Shown here: positions 52,221 through 60,926 of the stretch, in pieces | Position numbering within the stretch: the stretch's first letter is position 1 | Layout: each line of letters opens with the position of its first letter | Assembly (NCBI GenBank): GCA_937900285.1 | Contig: CALCEM010000026.1 | Span: 1 to 64,000, forward strand | Length of the DNA stretch: 64,000 bases | Reading direction: 5' to 3' | From: an uncultured Fretibacterium sp. | GTDB taxonomy: Bacteria; Synergistota; Synergistia; Synergistales; Aminobacteriaceae | Notes under the pieces: model-generated | The model's input: only the letters and a program-made list of their open reading frames with translations | What the model was told of the DNA's origin: nothing | Database searches by the model: none | Position numbers and translations under genes: made by a program

Positions 52221-54125
52221 TTAAATTTTCAACCCTCCTCTTAATATTAATTTACGCTTTACACTTTTATTTTTATTTATTTGCAAGTCCTCGCGCTGTA
52301 AATTATTCAAATCGCCTTTATTATGCTTCTGCGATAATTTCGCTAAATCAGGCTTTATTATTCCAAGCGCTCCCGTTGCGTAAATTCGACAATCTAAAGG
52401 CTCGTTGCGTATATCCCTGTAACGCTTCTCCCACGTTATTACATCGCGCCCGGCTTTCCGATGCACGACCATCCGTTCACTCAATAACCCGGTAAAATAA
52501 TTATTCCAATAACCGCAATTATTATTTTTAAAATCCTTCGGAAAATGACAATAACCCGGCCCGGCCTTTTCTATTTTCAGACGCGCATATAATTCTCCTT
52601 TTAGCGTGTTAACTCCCAAAATAAATAACGGCACGCGACCTTTATTTCGGTGTGATACCCTTCCGACTCCGGGCATTCCTGCATTGCTTGAACCCTTGAC
52701 GGCAAATATATTATTGCGCTTATTCTTTCGCACAAAATTATAGACTTCATCCGTAAAATGTCCGCCGCTGTCAATGCATGTACACGCTATTTTTAACGCC
52801 GTCCCATCCTTGTAATAATATTCATTTAATAATATTTCGCTTAAATTATTCCAGACCTCTATATTCGAAATATTGCCGTAAATCTCTTTATATAAAATTC
52901 CCCAGCTCTCTTGCCCCAAACCCCATCCAACAATCTCAAGGGCGAAGCGATCATCTTGAACATCAACGCCGGCCGTTAAAATTAAAACCTGATCGGGGAC
53001 CTCGCATTTATATTCTTCGCGGTGAGTGTCAAGGCTTGTAACTTCGATCGTGCCAACCTTATTTTCATACGGTAAACCCAGCACCGTATTCGTCCAGACC
53101 TTTACCTCTTCGGGGCTGTCTAAAATTGCCTCCTCATATTGCTCGCATAACTCCTCCCATGAACTCCAGGGGCTGGCAAATGCGTTTAAATGGAAGCCTC
53201 TAAACTTTTTATTTTCAGGTTTACCAGCGCGCCAAATCCCTTTATTTTGTCCGGCCTGCCATTTCACTTTATTATTTAACGCACCGCATTTTTTGCATTT
53301 CATTACCGGCTCTGTTACGTCCTTGTATATGATTAAATCCCAGTCAAATTTATTATATTCACCGCATACAGGACAAGGAATTTCCCACTCCTCGCAGCTC
53401 GATAAATAAAAAGCCTTCTCGATCCTTGACGCTCCTAAAATGGTCGGCGTTGATACCCATACAATTTTGCGATTCCAAAAATTAGCAGTCCTCTTCATGG
53501 CCAGGCTTAACGGATCGCCTTCTGCACCCGCGCTTATCGGATATCTATCAACCTCATCGCATAATAAAACACGGATCGGACGGCTGGCTAAACTTGCAGC
53601 GCTATTCGCCCCGCTGATAGTAATATGACCGCCTGAAAATTTTTTGTGTAAAAGTGTATTGCCTTGATTCCTGGATTTTGGATCGCCAATCTTTTTATTT
53701 AAACAAGGTGTGTCCCGTATCATTGGCGCAAGTCTATCCTTTGAAAATGCTTGTCCCATCTGCAACGTGGGATTTAAAATTAATATCGGACTGGGTTCTT
53801 GATCTATGTAATAACCTATAACATTTAATAATATTTCTGTTTTTCCTATTTGCGCGCTCGACATTATTACAATTCGTTCGGCCTGGTTATCGCTTATAGC
53901 GTCCATTATTCCGCGCTGATATTCTGCTCTTGAGGTCCTCCAGATTCCAGGCTCCGCGCTAGCCTCAGGGCTTATCCTCCGATTTAGGTCGGCCCATTCT
54001 GACACACTTAAATCCGGCGGTGGTAACCATAAATAATTATGAGAATCAAATAATTTTTTAACGCGTAAATTTTCATTATTCAAATTATTTAAAATTTCTT
54101 TTTCAGCTTTTTCATTCTCATTCAC
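52221..54125 (-). CDS. Terminase large subunit (lambda gpA family)
   Basis: 634 residues. LSVSEWADLNRRISPEASAEPGIWRTSRAEYQRGIMDAISD, the Walker A-like SSAQIGKTE (about residue 94), LLCDEVDRYP (Walker B), and the nuclease domain with TAGVDVQDDRFALEIVGWG, CIDSGGHFTDEVYNF and RNEPLDCRIYATGALGI identify gpA-type terminases that cut at cos sites. A zinc-ribbon CxxC pair is at CPVCGEY..CKKCGA. Forms holoenzyme with the small subunit just upstream. Confidence 0.94.
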   Translation of the reverse strand: MNENEKAEKEILNNLNNENLRVKKLFDSHNYLWLPPPDLSVSEWADLNRRISPEASAEPGIWRTSRAEYQRGIMDAISDNQAERIVIMSSAQIGKTEILLNVIGYYIDQEPSPILILNPTLQMGQAFSKDRLAPMIRDTPCLNKKIGDPKSRNQGNTLLHKKFSGGHITISGANSAASLASRPIRVLLCDEVDRYPISAGAEGDPLSLAMKRTANFWNRKIVWVSTPTILGASRIEKAFYLSSCEEWEIPCPVCGEYNKFDWDLIIYKDVTEPVMKCKKCGALNNKVKWQAGQNKGIWRAGKPENKKFRGFHLNAFASPWSSWEELCEQYEEAILDSPEEVKVWTNTVLGLPYENKVGTIEVTSLDTHREEYKCEVPDQVLILTAGVDVQDDRFALEIVGWGLGQESWGILYKEIYGNISNIEVWNNLSEILLNEYYYKDGTALKIACTCIDSGGHFTDEVYNFVRKNKRNNIFAVKGSSNAGMPGVGRVSHRNKGRVPLFILGVNTLKGELYARLKIEKAGPGYCHFPKDFKNNNCGYWNNYFTGLLSERMVVHRKAGRDVITWEKRYRDIRNEPLDCRIYATGALGIIKPDLAKLSQKHNKGDLNNLQREDLQINKNKSVKRKLILRGGLKI

Positions 54126-54134
54126 CTTTTTAAA

Positions 54135-54596
54135 TCACCTTTTAAATTCTCCTGATAATTCGTTTAACGCTTCGTAAATTGAAAATTTTAATTTTTCAAC
54201 GGCCTCATTTAAATTCAAGCCTATTATTTCAGGCGCAATTTTTACAGGGATCGCCAATAATTTACTCCGAACGTTATTCACTTGTTTTTCCCACATTTCA
54301 ATTATTGCGTTGCCTCTATATAATTCACCCCGTTCGATCGCAAGCTCGCTCTCCGCCAATTCAGCCTGCGCCGTTACTAATCGCGTCCGAGCTATGTTCA
54401 AACCCTCAGGATCAAATTTACTCGACCAATATGCGTCAACTATTTCACCCAGTTTATATTTACCGTTTTCACTTTTCGGAAGCGTCCCATTTTCTACAAG
54501 CCTGTAAAAAGTCCTCTCGCTCAATTTTAAAAATGCCGCCGCCTCTTTTGGACTCACTCCGATTGATCGATAATCCATTTGTCCTGCTCGTTCCAT
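54135..54596 (-). CDS. Terminase small subunit (Nu1-like)
   Basis: 153 residues. IGVSPKEAAAFLKLSERTFYRLVENGTLPKSENGKYKLGEIVDAYWSSK is a winged/helix-turn-helix DNA-packaging domain of the Nu1/Phage_terminase_small type. ATG 54596 or the ATG at 54578 may be used. Start overlaps the end of the preceding zinc-ribbon gene by 43 bases. Recognises the packaging site with gpA. Confidence 0.85.
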   Translation of the reverse strand: MERAGQMDYRSIGVSPKEAAAFLKLSERTFYRLVENGTLPKSENGKYKLGEIVDAYWSSKFDPEGLNIARTRLVTAQAELAESELAIERGELYRGNAIIEMWEKQVNNVRSKLLAIPVKIAPEIIGLNLNEAVEKLKFSIYEALNELSGEFKR

Positions 54597-54850
54597 TCTT
54601 TTAAAGCGCCCTCTAAATCGTCCCGGTGATAATGCGTCCGAAATTTAAAACATTTGTTATTACTGCATTCAATCATATAATCCTCGTGATAAAAATCAGC
54701 TTGTAAATAATTGCAGCTTATTTTGCCCCTTTTCTTTTGCGACGCTCTTAACGCCATCAATTGCGTTTTACTAGTCGACCAGATTATTTTATTTATTTTT
54801 GGCCATGACCCGCAATAAGGGCAGCATTTAATTTTTTCCTGCGTATTCAT
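54554..54850 (-). CDS. Zinc-ribbon Lar-like protein
   Basis: 98 residues: KCCPYCGSWPKINKI and MIECSNNKCFKFRTHYHRDDLEGALKEWNEQ match Lar (restriction alleviation) type proteins with CPxCG..C..C and A...WN. Overlaps terminase small subunit and the preceding gene by 23 bases. Lar homology is only motif-level. Confidence 0.6.
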   Translation of the reverse strand: MNTQEKIKCCPYCGSWPKINKIIWSTSKTQLMALRASQKKRGKISCNYLQADFYHEDYMIECSNNKCFKFRTHYHRDDLEGALKEWNEQDKWIIDQSE

Positions 54851-55184
54851 TCCACCAATTCACAACCCTAAAAAGTCCGGGACCTTTTATTATTTTATTG
54901 CCCTCATGATTTAAACATTCTGGATTTTCGCAACGTATTTCCCACCAATATACCCGGCTGCCATCGATATTATAAAAAAATTTCCCGTTCGAATATATAA
55001 GGCGGGTTATCTTTATATTTTCATCGCTCTTGCATTTAGGACATTCGCAAATGCATAATTTTTCGGCGATATAATTTGAACCGTTCAATTTATAAAATTT
55101 CGGGTCGCCCTGCTCTTCGTTATAAATCGGAATTACGTTTTTATTATTTTCCTCTTCAAACGCGATCAGAATCTGTTCAGACAT
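54828..55184 (-). CDS. Cys-rich zinc-binding phage protein
   Basis: 118 residues with CICECPKCKSDENIKITR and RCENPECLNHEG giving several CxxC motifs. Relationship to a family is unclear; a zinc ribbon is likely. Part of a run of five Cys-rich small genes ahead of terminase. Confidence 0.5.
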   Translation of the reverse strand: MSEQILIAFEEENNKNVIPIYNEEQGDPKFYKLNGSNYIAEKLCICECPKCKSDENIKITRLIYSNGKFFYNIDGSRVYWWEIRCENPECLNHEGNKIIKGPGLFRVVNWWNEYAGKN

Positions 55185-55193
55185 TTTTTTATT

Positions 55194-55394
55194 TTAATTT
55201 TCCCGGTTCCATTTGGCCTGCGCTTCTTCTATCGTCCCATAATCCTTTAACCTGCACCCGCAATCAGAATTTAAACAATATGCCTCATGCCTCAAATATA
55301 AACCCCTCTTGCGCGTAATAATATTGGCCTCACTCCCACAAAAGGGGCAGCGCTTCAAATTAAAATTATTTTTATTGTTATTGCCCTCAGACAT
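55194..55394 (-). CDS. Lar-like restriction alleviation protein
   Basis: 66 residues: RCPFCGSEANIITRKRGLYLRHEAYCLNSDCGCRLKDYGTIEEAQAKWNRE is the Lar family pattern (CPFCGS..C.N..C......T.EEA...WN). May counter host restriction; activity not shown for most members. Confidence 0.75.
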   Translation of the reverse strand: MSEGNNNKNNFNLKRCPFCGSEANIITRKRGLYLRHEAYCLNSDCGCRLKDYGTIEEAQAKWNREN

Positions 55395-55431
55395 AATTTT
55401 TTTTATCTCCGTTCTATTTCGCTTTTATTTT

Positions 55432-55719
55432 TTATTCTGAGAATAGCCTCTCATTAAATTTTTTTATTTCGTCCCTCGAAATATTCACGCAATACTCTTC
55501 AAATATAACCGGGTCATATTCAAAATACCCAGCGTTAAAATATCCGATCGCATCCCTTATCGTCTTCGAATACGCCCCGACCAAATATTTACACTCATTC
55601 GTAACACTGTAAAATTTTTCTCCGTCTTCGCTCTTGACGCATTCAACATAACACCCTCCGCCGCATTTTGCGTTTTTGCAGTTTAAAGAATTTATAAAAG
55701 GGCACGGATCAATTTTCAT
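55432..55719 (-). CDS. Cys-rich phage protein of unknown function
   Basis: 95 residues: DPCPFINSLNCKNAKCGGGCYVECVKSEDGEKFYSVTNECKYLVGAYSKTIRDAIGYFNAGYFE. Seven Cys in the first 60 residues suggest metal binding. The gene at 55728 lies eight bases upstream of its start. Not recognised beyond composition. Confidence 0.5.
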   Translation of the reverse strand: MKIDPCPFINSLNCKNAKCGGGCYVECVKSEDGEKFYSVTNECKYLVGAYSKTIRDAIGYFNAGYFEYDPVIFEEYCVNISRDEIKKFNERLFSE

Positions 55720-55727
55720 TTTTATTT

Positions 55728-55892
55728 TTATTTATTCCCCTCTAAAAAATTCCTATACTCACGCAACACCCTTAACTCTGCAAGCCTGTCAGTTAATTCC
55801 GTTCCCTCAAATACGCCCCATTCTATATCCTGAATAATTGCCGCGCGCCTGCTCTCAAAATACTTTAAAATCTCTTCGACCGTCAACTTCAT
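55728..55892 (-). CDS. Short hypothetical phage protein
   Basis: 54 residues: MKLTVEEILKYFESRRAAII, then DIEWGVFEGTELTDRLAELRVLREYRNFLEG, a helical charged peptide. GGAGG box 12 bases before the ATG. The frame packs tightly with its neighbour at 55719. Unknown function. Confidence 0.6.
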   Translation of the reverse strand: MKLTVEEILKYFESRRAAIIQDIEWGVFEGTELTDRLAELRVLREYRNFLEGNK

Positions 55893-55941
55893 TTTTATTT
55901 AATTACCTCCGTAATATTTTTATTTTCGCACTCGATCCGCT

Positions 55942-56193
55942 TTAACCGCATTTGCTCCAACCGCAATTTAAACATTGAACGCAACCCCCTTGATGAATTA
56001 GCCCGGACGTTCCACAAAATGGGCAGCAATTATTTTTTTCATTTTCATTTTTTATTTCATGTTTTATTTCATGGCCGGAAAAATTATTTTTATGTTCATG
56101 GCCGGGTAAATTTTGTATTTCGCTTTCACTCAAAATCCTCCGACCCCCTTTTTCAAAATCCCAAATATATTTAATGCTTTTTGCTTGAGACAT
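55942..56193 (-). CDS. Zinc-ribbon protein (NrdJ C-terminus-like)
   Basis: 83 residues. The C-terminus CCPFCGTSGLIHQGGCVQCLNCGWSKCG resembles the terminal zinc ribbon of B12-dependent ribonucleotide reductases (CP.CG..L..EGC..C..CGWS.C). The preceding linker is low complexity and contains two copies of CATGGCC at 56070 and 56097. Stand-alone form; function not assigned. Confidence 0.6.
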   Translation of the reverse strand: MSQAKSIKYIWDFEKGGRRILSESEIQNLPGHEHKNNFSGHEIKHEIKNENEKNNCCPFCGTSGLIHQGGCVQCLNCGWSKCG

Positions 56194-56239
56194 TTTTTTA
56201 TTTTTTTCTCCTCGTCAATTTAAAATTTTATGCGTTTAA

Positions 56240-56904
56240 TTAGCACTCATTATTTTAAACTGATAATCATAAAAAAAAATTTCATCCGCTCTCAATTTTT
56301 TTTTACCCTTCATAAAATTTTTTTACGCCCATCATGTTCATCTCACTCCCAAAATTTTCTCCGATCGATCGCTTCAACCGTTAAAATTTTCGCGGCAAAT
56401 TTTTAAATTTTTTATTTATTTTTTATTTATTTTTACGTCCAATTTTAAATTTTTCCGACATTATTAAACGCTTCACATTCATCTCATAAATCATAAAAAA
56501 AGTTTGAGGCATTAAACTTCAGCGCATTTTAAATTTTTTCGTTTTTGCCACTGCCAAAAATTTTTGCCCGTAACTATTAAAATTTCGGGATTCACACGGC
56601 GAACCCCGCCCGCTATCCGTCACAGTACCTTTTCAATTTTCGAACGCTTTTAAATTTGTTTTGCCTCTCAAACTTTAAAGACATCTTTAACCCTCCGAAT
56701 TTTTAAATTTTTCCTTTAGCACTAGGCTTATTAATCTGCCAATAAATAAAATTTTTCCCTTTAGCACTCGTGAAGTGAATGTGATAATCAATCATAAAAT
56801 TTTAAAATTTTTCCATCTTTAGCAACCAGTATATTATTCTGCTAATCAACTTTTAAAATATTTTTTTCGCGTCCTCTTTAGCACTCATAATTAATAATTG
56901 CTAA
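56240..56904. promoter_or_regulatory. Five copies of a 27-bp imperfect palindrome TTAGCA-N15-TGNYAA
   Basis: TTAGCA starts at 56240, 56716, 56761, 56819 and 56878; the paired TGATAA/TGCCAA/TGATAA/TGCTAA/TGCTAA lie at exactly 21 bases downstream each time, so each element is 27 bp. The last four are 45, 58 and 59 bases apart. They look like operators of a phage regulator in the 720-base gap 56194-56913, which otherwise shows no gene, only T-rich sequence and a short C/G-rich segment at 56595-56625. No regulator gene was recognised in the window. Confidence 0.7.
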
Positions 56905-56913
56905 TTAAAAATT

Positions 56914-57168
56914 TTAAAACGGCTGATCAATTTCCTCCGGGGATAAATCTGATTTAAAATTTACGCTCGGAATATTTTCACAGAAATTTATTAAATCGTT
57001 TAATAAGTTTATGGACTCAGATAAATATCTCGGTTTGCATTCGCCCCTAAATTCAATTAGGGTTTTTATATCCTCGATACGCTCTTGTATTTCATAAAAT
57101 TTATTTAAGACAATCATTTTATATTCATCCTTATCCGGGCGGCGCTCATAATGAGAATTTTCAAACAT
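56914..57168 (-). CDS. Small phage protein, paralogue of 57198-57533
   Basis: 84 residues: helical protein with IQERIEDIKTLIEFRGECKPRYLSESINLLNDLINFCENI, whose core resembles IKNIRSLLAHVNFYDKLDGFTLDLCSKMLNTLINFLEE in the adjacent gene. Function unknown; early region of the phage. Confidence 0.5.
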   Translation of the reverse strand: MFENSHYERRPDKDEYKMIVLNKFYEIQERIEDIKTLIEFRGECKPRYLSESINLLNDLINFCENIPSVNFKSDLSPEEIDQPF

Positions 57169-57197
57169 TTTAAATTTTTCTCCTTATTAAATTCCGT

Positions 57198-57533
57198 TTA
57201 CTCTTTGCTTTTGCTTTCGACTGGATCGCCGGCAATGTCATAATAAATAAAATTTTTTTCTTCAAGGAAATTTATAAGCGTGTTAAGCATTTTGGAACAT
57301 AAATCAAGCGTAAAGCCGTCCAGCTTGTCATAAAAATTAACATGAGCCAGTAAACTCCGAATATTTTTAATTACGCTGTAAACCTCTTTATTATGCTTTG
57401 ATATTAACGCATAATCAAAATAATCCGGGTCATAATTATTATTATCATAATTATTATTATCATAATTATTATTATTATTATTAATGTCTGCTTTCATTGC
57501 AGCGTCTTTTATTCTCATTTTCATCATTTTCAT
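57198..57533 (-). CDS. Small phage protein with YDNNN microsatellite
   Basis: 111 residues. Residues about 15-35 are Asn/Asp/Tyr repeats (NNYDNNNYDNNNYD) encoded by an AAT-type run with 15-bp periodicity at about 57437-57486; the C-terminal half is helical and resembles the neighbouring gene. Its start overlaps the previous gene by four bases (57530). Confidence 0.5.
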   Translation of the reverse strand: MKMMKMRIKDAAMKADINNNNNNYDNNNYDNNNYDPDYFDYALISKHNKEVYSVIKNIRSLLAHVNFYDKLDGFTLDLCSKMLNTLINFLEEKNFIYYDIAGDPVESKSKE

Positions 57534-57832
57534 TTTCCGTTCTCCCTTTCTTCTATTTCATCGGCTCTGATACTTTGGTCCCTGTGCTGAATAAAATTTA
57601 ATTCATCGTTAAGAATTTTCAGAGCGTGCTCTATTTTTTCGCGCAAAATAAATAAACGTCCAACGGGATCGCCGTAACCAAATTTTTTTAAACCGGTATC
57701 CCTTATAATATTCGCTGATAAGCTGTTTAACTCACCGTAATAATTTTTTAATAATTCAATATCGTTTTTTAATATATCCTGATTGTTTTTATATTTGCCT
57801 CTTAACTTATGCGAAATAAATTTTTTACGCAA
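57530..57832 (-). CDS. DUF1492/ArpU-like phage protein
   Basis: 100 residues: helical, with KKFGYGDPVGRLFILREKIEHALKILNDELNFIQHRDQS; the GDPVGRL..LREKIE segment recalls the conserved G.P..KL..R..ELE of DUF1492/ArpU-type phage late-gene regulators. Weak evidence. Follows the helicase by 136 bases of AT-rich spacer (57833-57968). Confidence 0.4.
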   Translation of the reverse strand: MRKKFISHKLRGKYKNNQDILKNDIELLKNYYGELNSLSANIIRDTGLKKFGYGDPVGRLFILREKIEHALKILNDELNFIQHRDQSIRADEIEERENGK

Positions 57833-57968
57833 ATTTCAGAACACCTCATGAAAATAATTTTAATTAAGAAATGTCCCAAAATATTTATTTTTCAGGCAAA
57901 TAAAACAGGCTGTTTTAAATTTTTATCGAATTATTATATTTTTATCGTATTCCCTTTTATATTTTTAA

Positions 57969-59639
57969 TTAGGCCATGAAATACGCGGGCGTTAAGTTAT
58001 TAGGGTTAATATTTTCCGGCAATAAATATTTTACGGTTTTTGTCGCGCCTGCTTGTATCATTTTCCCAATTCCCATTAAACCGCGCATGATCCTCCGTGT
58101 ATATGAACCAGCCAAATTATTTAAATTTAATGCCGTGTTAATACCCTGCGTTGTTATTTCTTTTGCCCCCGCTTTGAACTGCCTCACAATTTCAGTTATT
58201 ACATTTTCTTTTACGCTCATCGCCATATCAGGCTCAAAAATTTCCATTTCCCTGTACGCATTAGCCGATTCATCAAAATAAATCTGCCACCGATACGGGG
58301 TCATTTTTTCCTCGTTTGAACCCTCTTCATGAACATAAACATCGATAACCGGTTCAACATGACGGTCGGCTTCATCTGGTAAATGTCCTTTATCCGGTAT
58401 CCATTTGTCAACGATAAGAACACCGCCGAAATTACGCAAAAGCTGTGTATTTCCCTGTAAATCGTCCTGCGTGCTAAAGCGTTGATTCCTCATGCGATCG
58501 CGTTTTCTCAAATGGTGCGACACTTCGCCGTAAAAATCATATTTAAATGCCATGTTTTTCAAGAATTGCGTAATTTTTGATATTTCATGCTGGCTGTTTT
58601 CATTTGCACATGAAAAATTACTCAATGAATCAATAAATACAAATTCCGGATTAAAATGCTTTACCAGCTTGTCGAATATTTCCTGGCCGGACGTTGTGTC
58701 AAGCATTAAACCGAGTTTATTACCGTCTTCCATAATAAAATTTTCTTTATCGTATTTCCAGCCTAAATCGTCGCAAATTTTATAATAACGTTCTACAACA
58801 TTCGCCGCACCGTATTCTCCGACTAAAAATAAAACCTTATGCCCCTCCATCGAAGCTTTGCACGCGGTTTTCATTACCATAAACGTTTTGCCCGTCCCTT
58901 TATGGCCGGCGATAAATTTAAATTTTCCCTTTTCGAATCCGTATAATGTCTCTCTCGGTTCGATCCTGTCTATATCATCAAGCGACCAGCGTGCACTCTC
59001 AAATAATGCAATATCTTCAGGCGTTACGATTGTCTCACGTTCCAAAAACGATTCACAACCTAATTTTTTACGCTCTTCTCTGGCTTTTTGCTGGCGTTTT
59101 ATTTCGGTATCAACTTTTATGACCTGCTTTTCAGCGTTTAGAACTTTATTATAATTCGCGGCCCATTTGCAATCCTTTACCCTTAAAAACTGAAAATCAC
59201 GCAAATTAAAGCACAACGGCTTATTTAAATCGAAAAAGCTATATTTATTATTACCTGAACATTTTATAAAATCTGAGTCCGGATCGTCTTCGCTTTCCTC
59301 TAATTTAAAATAGCCGCCAACATTCAATTCATTCAAGTCCGAAGGGTTCAACGCTGATTTTTCAGAAGCCACAAAAAATATTACTCTAAACGGATTAACC
59401 TCGCACAAATCCTCATCAATCCACCCTGCACGCTGTTCCATAACCCATGAACGAAAATGTTTATATTCGTGATTAATGTAAATCCTATTATTATTTTTAT
59501 TTACTTTAAAAAGGGTGTTATGGTTGTCGAGCACGATAATTTGATGGCCGTCGGAAAATCCTTTAATAATAAAAACGTCTTTATTAATTCTAGGATCATA
59601 AGCTGAATTTATATCTAATTTATTAATTATGGTATTCAT
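57969..59639 (-). CDS. RecA-fold ATPase, phage RepA/helicase
   Basis: 556 residues. C-terminal RecA-like domain with Walker A GHKGTGKTFMVMKTACKA (about residues 244-261), FLVGEYGA, and Walker B-like EFVFIDSLSNFSC, then SHHLRKRDRM and ILIVDKWI, matching AAA_25/RepA plasmid-phage helicases that unwind origin DNA. The N-terminal half is unassigned. Likely replication protein for the iteron region. Rightmost phage gene; ATG 59639. Confidence 0.75.
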   Translation of the reverse strand: MNTIINKLDINSAYDPRINKDVFIIKGFSDGHQIIVLDNHNTLFKVNKNNNRIYINHEYKHFRSWVMEQRAGWIDEDLCEVNPFRVIFFVASEKSALNPSDLNELNVGGYFKLEESEDDPDSDFIKCSGNNKYSFFDLNKPLCFNLRDFQFLRVKDCKWAANYNKVLNAEKQVIKVDTEIKRQQKAREERKKLGCESFLERETIVTPEDIALFESARWSLDDIDRIEPRETLYGFEKGKFKFIAGHKGTGKTFMVMKTACKASMEGHKVLFLVGEYGAANVVERYYKICDDLGWKYDKENFIMEDGNKLGLMLDTTSGQEIFDKLVKHFNPEFVFIDSLSNFSCANENSQHEISKITQFLKNMAFKYDFYGEVSHHLRKRDRMRNQRFSTQDDLQGNTQLLRNFGGVLIVDKWIPDKGHLPDEADRHVEPVIDVYVHEEGSNEEKMTPYRWQIYFDESANAYREMEIFEPDMAMSVKENVITEIVRQFKAGAKEITTQGINTALNLNNLAGSYTRRIMRGLMGIGKMIQAGATKTVKYLLPENINPNNLTPAYFMA

Positions 59640-59727
59640 GAACCCATGAAACTCCTTTTTTTTAAATTTTTTTAGGCTTGTTTTATAATCTTAATATTTT
59701 AAATGAAGCTGGGTGAAAAAACTTATT

Positions 59728-60867
59728 ATGGTAATTAAAATATTAGATTTAACACGCAATTTTTTTAAAATCCGTCCTGAAATTGATTTACAAATTAAAA
59801 AAATATTTGATTCTCAGGACTTTATTTTAGGTGCTAGCGTTTTCAATTTTGAAGCCCATTGTAATAATTATTTAAATGTTAAAAATTCTATTTCCTGCGC
59901 TTCAGGTTCAGACGCTTTGCTCCTCGCGGGGATGTCCCTAAATCTTAAACATGATGATGAAATAATTACATCTCCGTTTACTTTTTTTGCCACTGCAGGC
60001 AGTATTTCGAGACTCGGCGCAAAACCCGTATTTGTTGATGTCGACCCCGACACGTTTAATATTAATTTGAACCAAGTTCGCGAAAAAATAAATATTTCAG
60101 ACAAAATCAAAGCATTTATACCGATCCATTTATTCGGCCAAATGACTCCGCTTGAAAATATTACTGACGAGCTTAAGGAAAAAAATATTAAAATCATCGA
60201 GGATGCTGCGCAGGCGTTTGGAACTCACAGGAATATTAACGGCGAAATTATTAAGGCCGGAACAATCGGAGATATAGGATGTTATTCATTTTTCCCGACC
60301 AAAAATTTAGGAGCTTGCGGAGACGCTGGAATGTGCGTTACAAATAATGACGAATTAGCAAAAAGATTATTTAAATTACGCGTTCACGGTTCTGGAAAAA
60401 CATATTATCATGACGAAATAGGAATTAATTCAAGACTGGATGCTATTCAGGCCGTAATACTCGACATTAAATTAAAATATCTCGACGAATGGAACGCCGA
60501 ACGCAGAAAATTAGCGGAAAATTATAAAAATTTATTTGCGTTACATGGCCTCGATGAATTTATTACTATTCCCTACGAATTGCCGGGAAATTATCACATT
60601 TACCATCAATATGTAATTAAGGTTCATAATAATAAGCGCGATGACTTGATGAAATTTCTTGAAAATTTAGGAGTTCAAACGAGAATTTATTATCCGTTGC
60701 CCCTGCATCTGCAACCGTGTTTTAAATATTTGGGCTATAAAGCCGGAGATTTTCCTGTCGCTGAAAAATTATCAAATGAAGTTCTTGCGCTTCCCGTTTA
60801 TCCCGGACTCGAATTGAACGAGCAGGAATATTTAATTGAAAGCATGGAGAAATTTTTTAAATCATAA
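59728..60867 (+). CDS. DegT/DnrJ/EryC1/StrS family sugar aminotransferase
   Basis: PLP-dependent transamination of a nucleotide-sugar ketone. ILDLTRNFFKIRPEIDLQIKKIFDSQDFILG, GSDALLLAGMSLN, PVFVDVDPDTFNIN, IHLFGQM, EDAAQAFGTH, IGDIGCYSFFPTKNLGACGDAGMCVTN with the catalytic Lys in FPTKNLG, and YHIYHQYVIKV. I use ATG 59728 (an upstream GTG at 59713 is in frame). Fits the surface-sugar theme at the left edge; ends toward the adenosine-deaminase gene. Confidence 0.93.
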   Translation: MVIKILDLTRNFFKIRPEIDLQIKKIFDSQDFILGASVFNFEAHCNNYLNVKNSISCASGSDALLLAGMSLNLKHDDEIITSPFTFFATAGSISRLGAKPVFVDVDPDTFNINLNQVREKINISDKIKAFIPIHLFGQMTPLENITDELKEKNIKIIEDAAQAFGTHRNINGEIIKAGTIGDIGCYSFFPTKNLGACGDAGMCVTNNDELAKRLFKLRVHGSGKTYYHDEIGINSRLDAIQAVILDIKLKYLDEWNAERRKLAENYKNLFALHGLDEFITIPYELPGNYHIYHQYVIKVHNNKRDDLMKFLENLGVQTRIYYPLPLHLQPCFKYLGYKAGDFPVAEKLSNEVLALPVYPGLELNEQEYLIESMEKFFKS

Positions 60868-60884
60868 TTAACGTTAAAAAATTT

Positions 60885-60913
60885 GGGAGAGATTTTATTT
60901 CTGATCCCTCCCG
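60885..60913. terminator. Bidirectional terminator between convergent genes
   Basis: GGGAGAGAT and GATCCCTCCC form a hairpin flanked by T and A runs in the 60-base gap between the aminotransferase and the deaminase genes. Confidence 0.65.
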
Positions 60914-60926
60914 TTAAATTTATTTT

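Larger units (their letters stand above)
25552..59639 (-). mobile_element. Prophage with lambda-like head and P2-like contractile tail
   Basis: Continuous block of phage genes between tatD and a sugar aminotransferase gene, nearly all on the minus strand: helicase, zinc-ribbon early proteins, terminase, portal, protease, decoration protein, capsid, sheath, tube, tape measure, gpX, gpD, gpV-gpU-gpW-gpJ (inverted), gpI, gpH and fibre-associated genes. I found no integrase, transposase, repressor, endolysin or attachment repeat, so the exact ends are set by first and last phage-type genes. It may be cryptic, or lysis and integration genes may be unrecognised. Motif CATGGCC is as frequent here as in the host, implying long residence. 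Confidence 0.9.

Noticed and set aside
56560..56640. Possible tRNA or structured RNA in the C/G-rich part of the operator gap
   Set aside because: No cloverleaf or stable conserved stem can be formed by eye.
25552..59639. Tailocin (contractile bacteriocin)
   Set aside because: Terminase, portal, protease, decoration and capsid genes are all present and intact.
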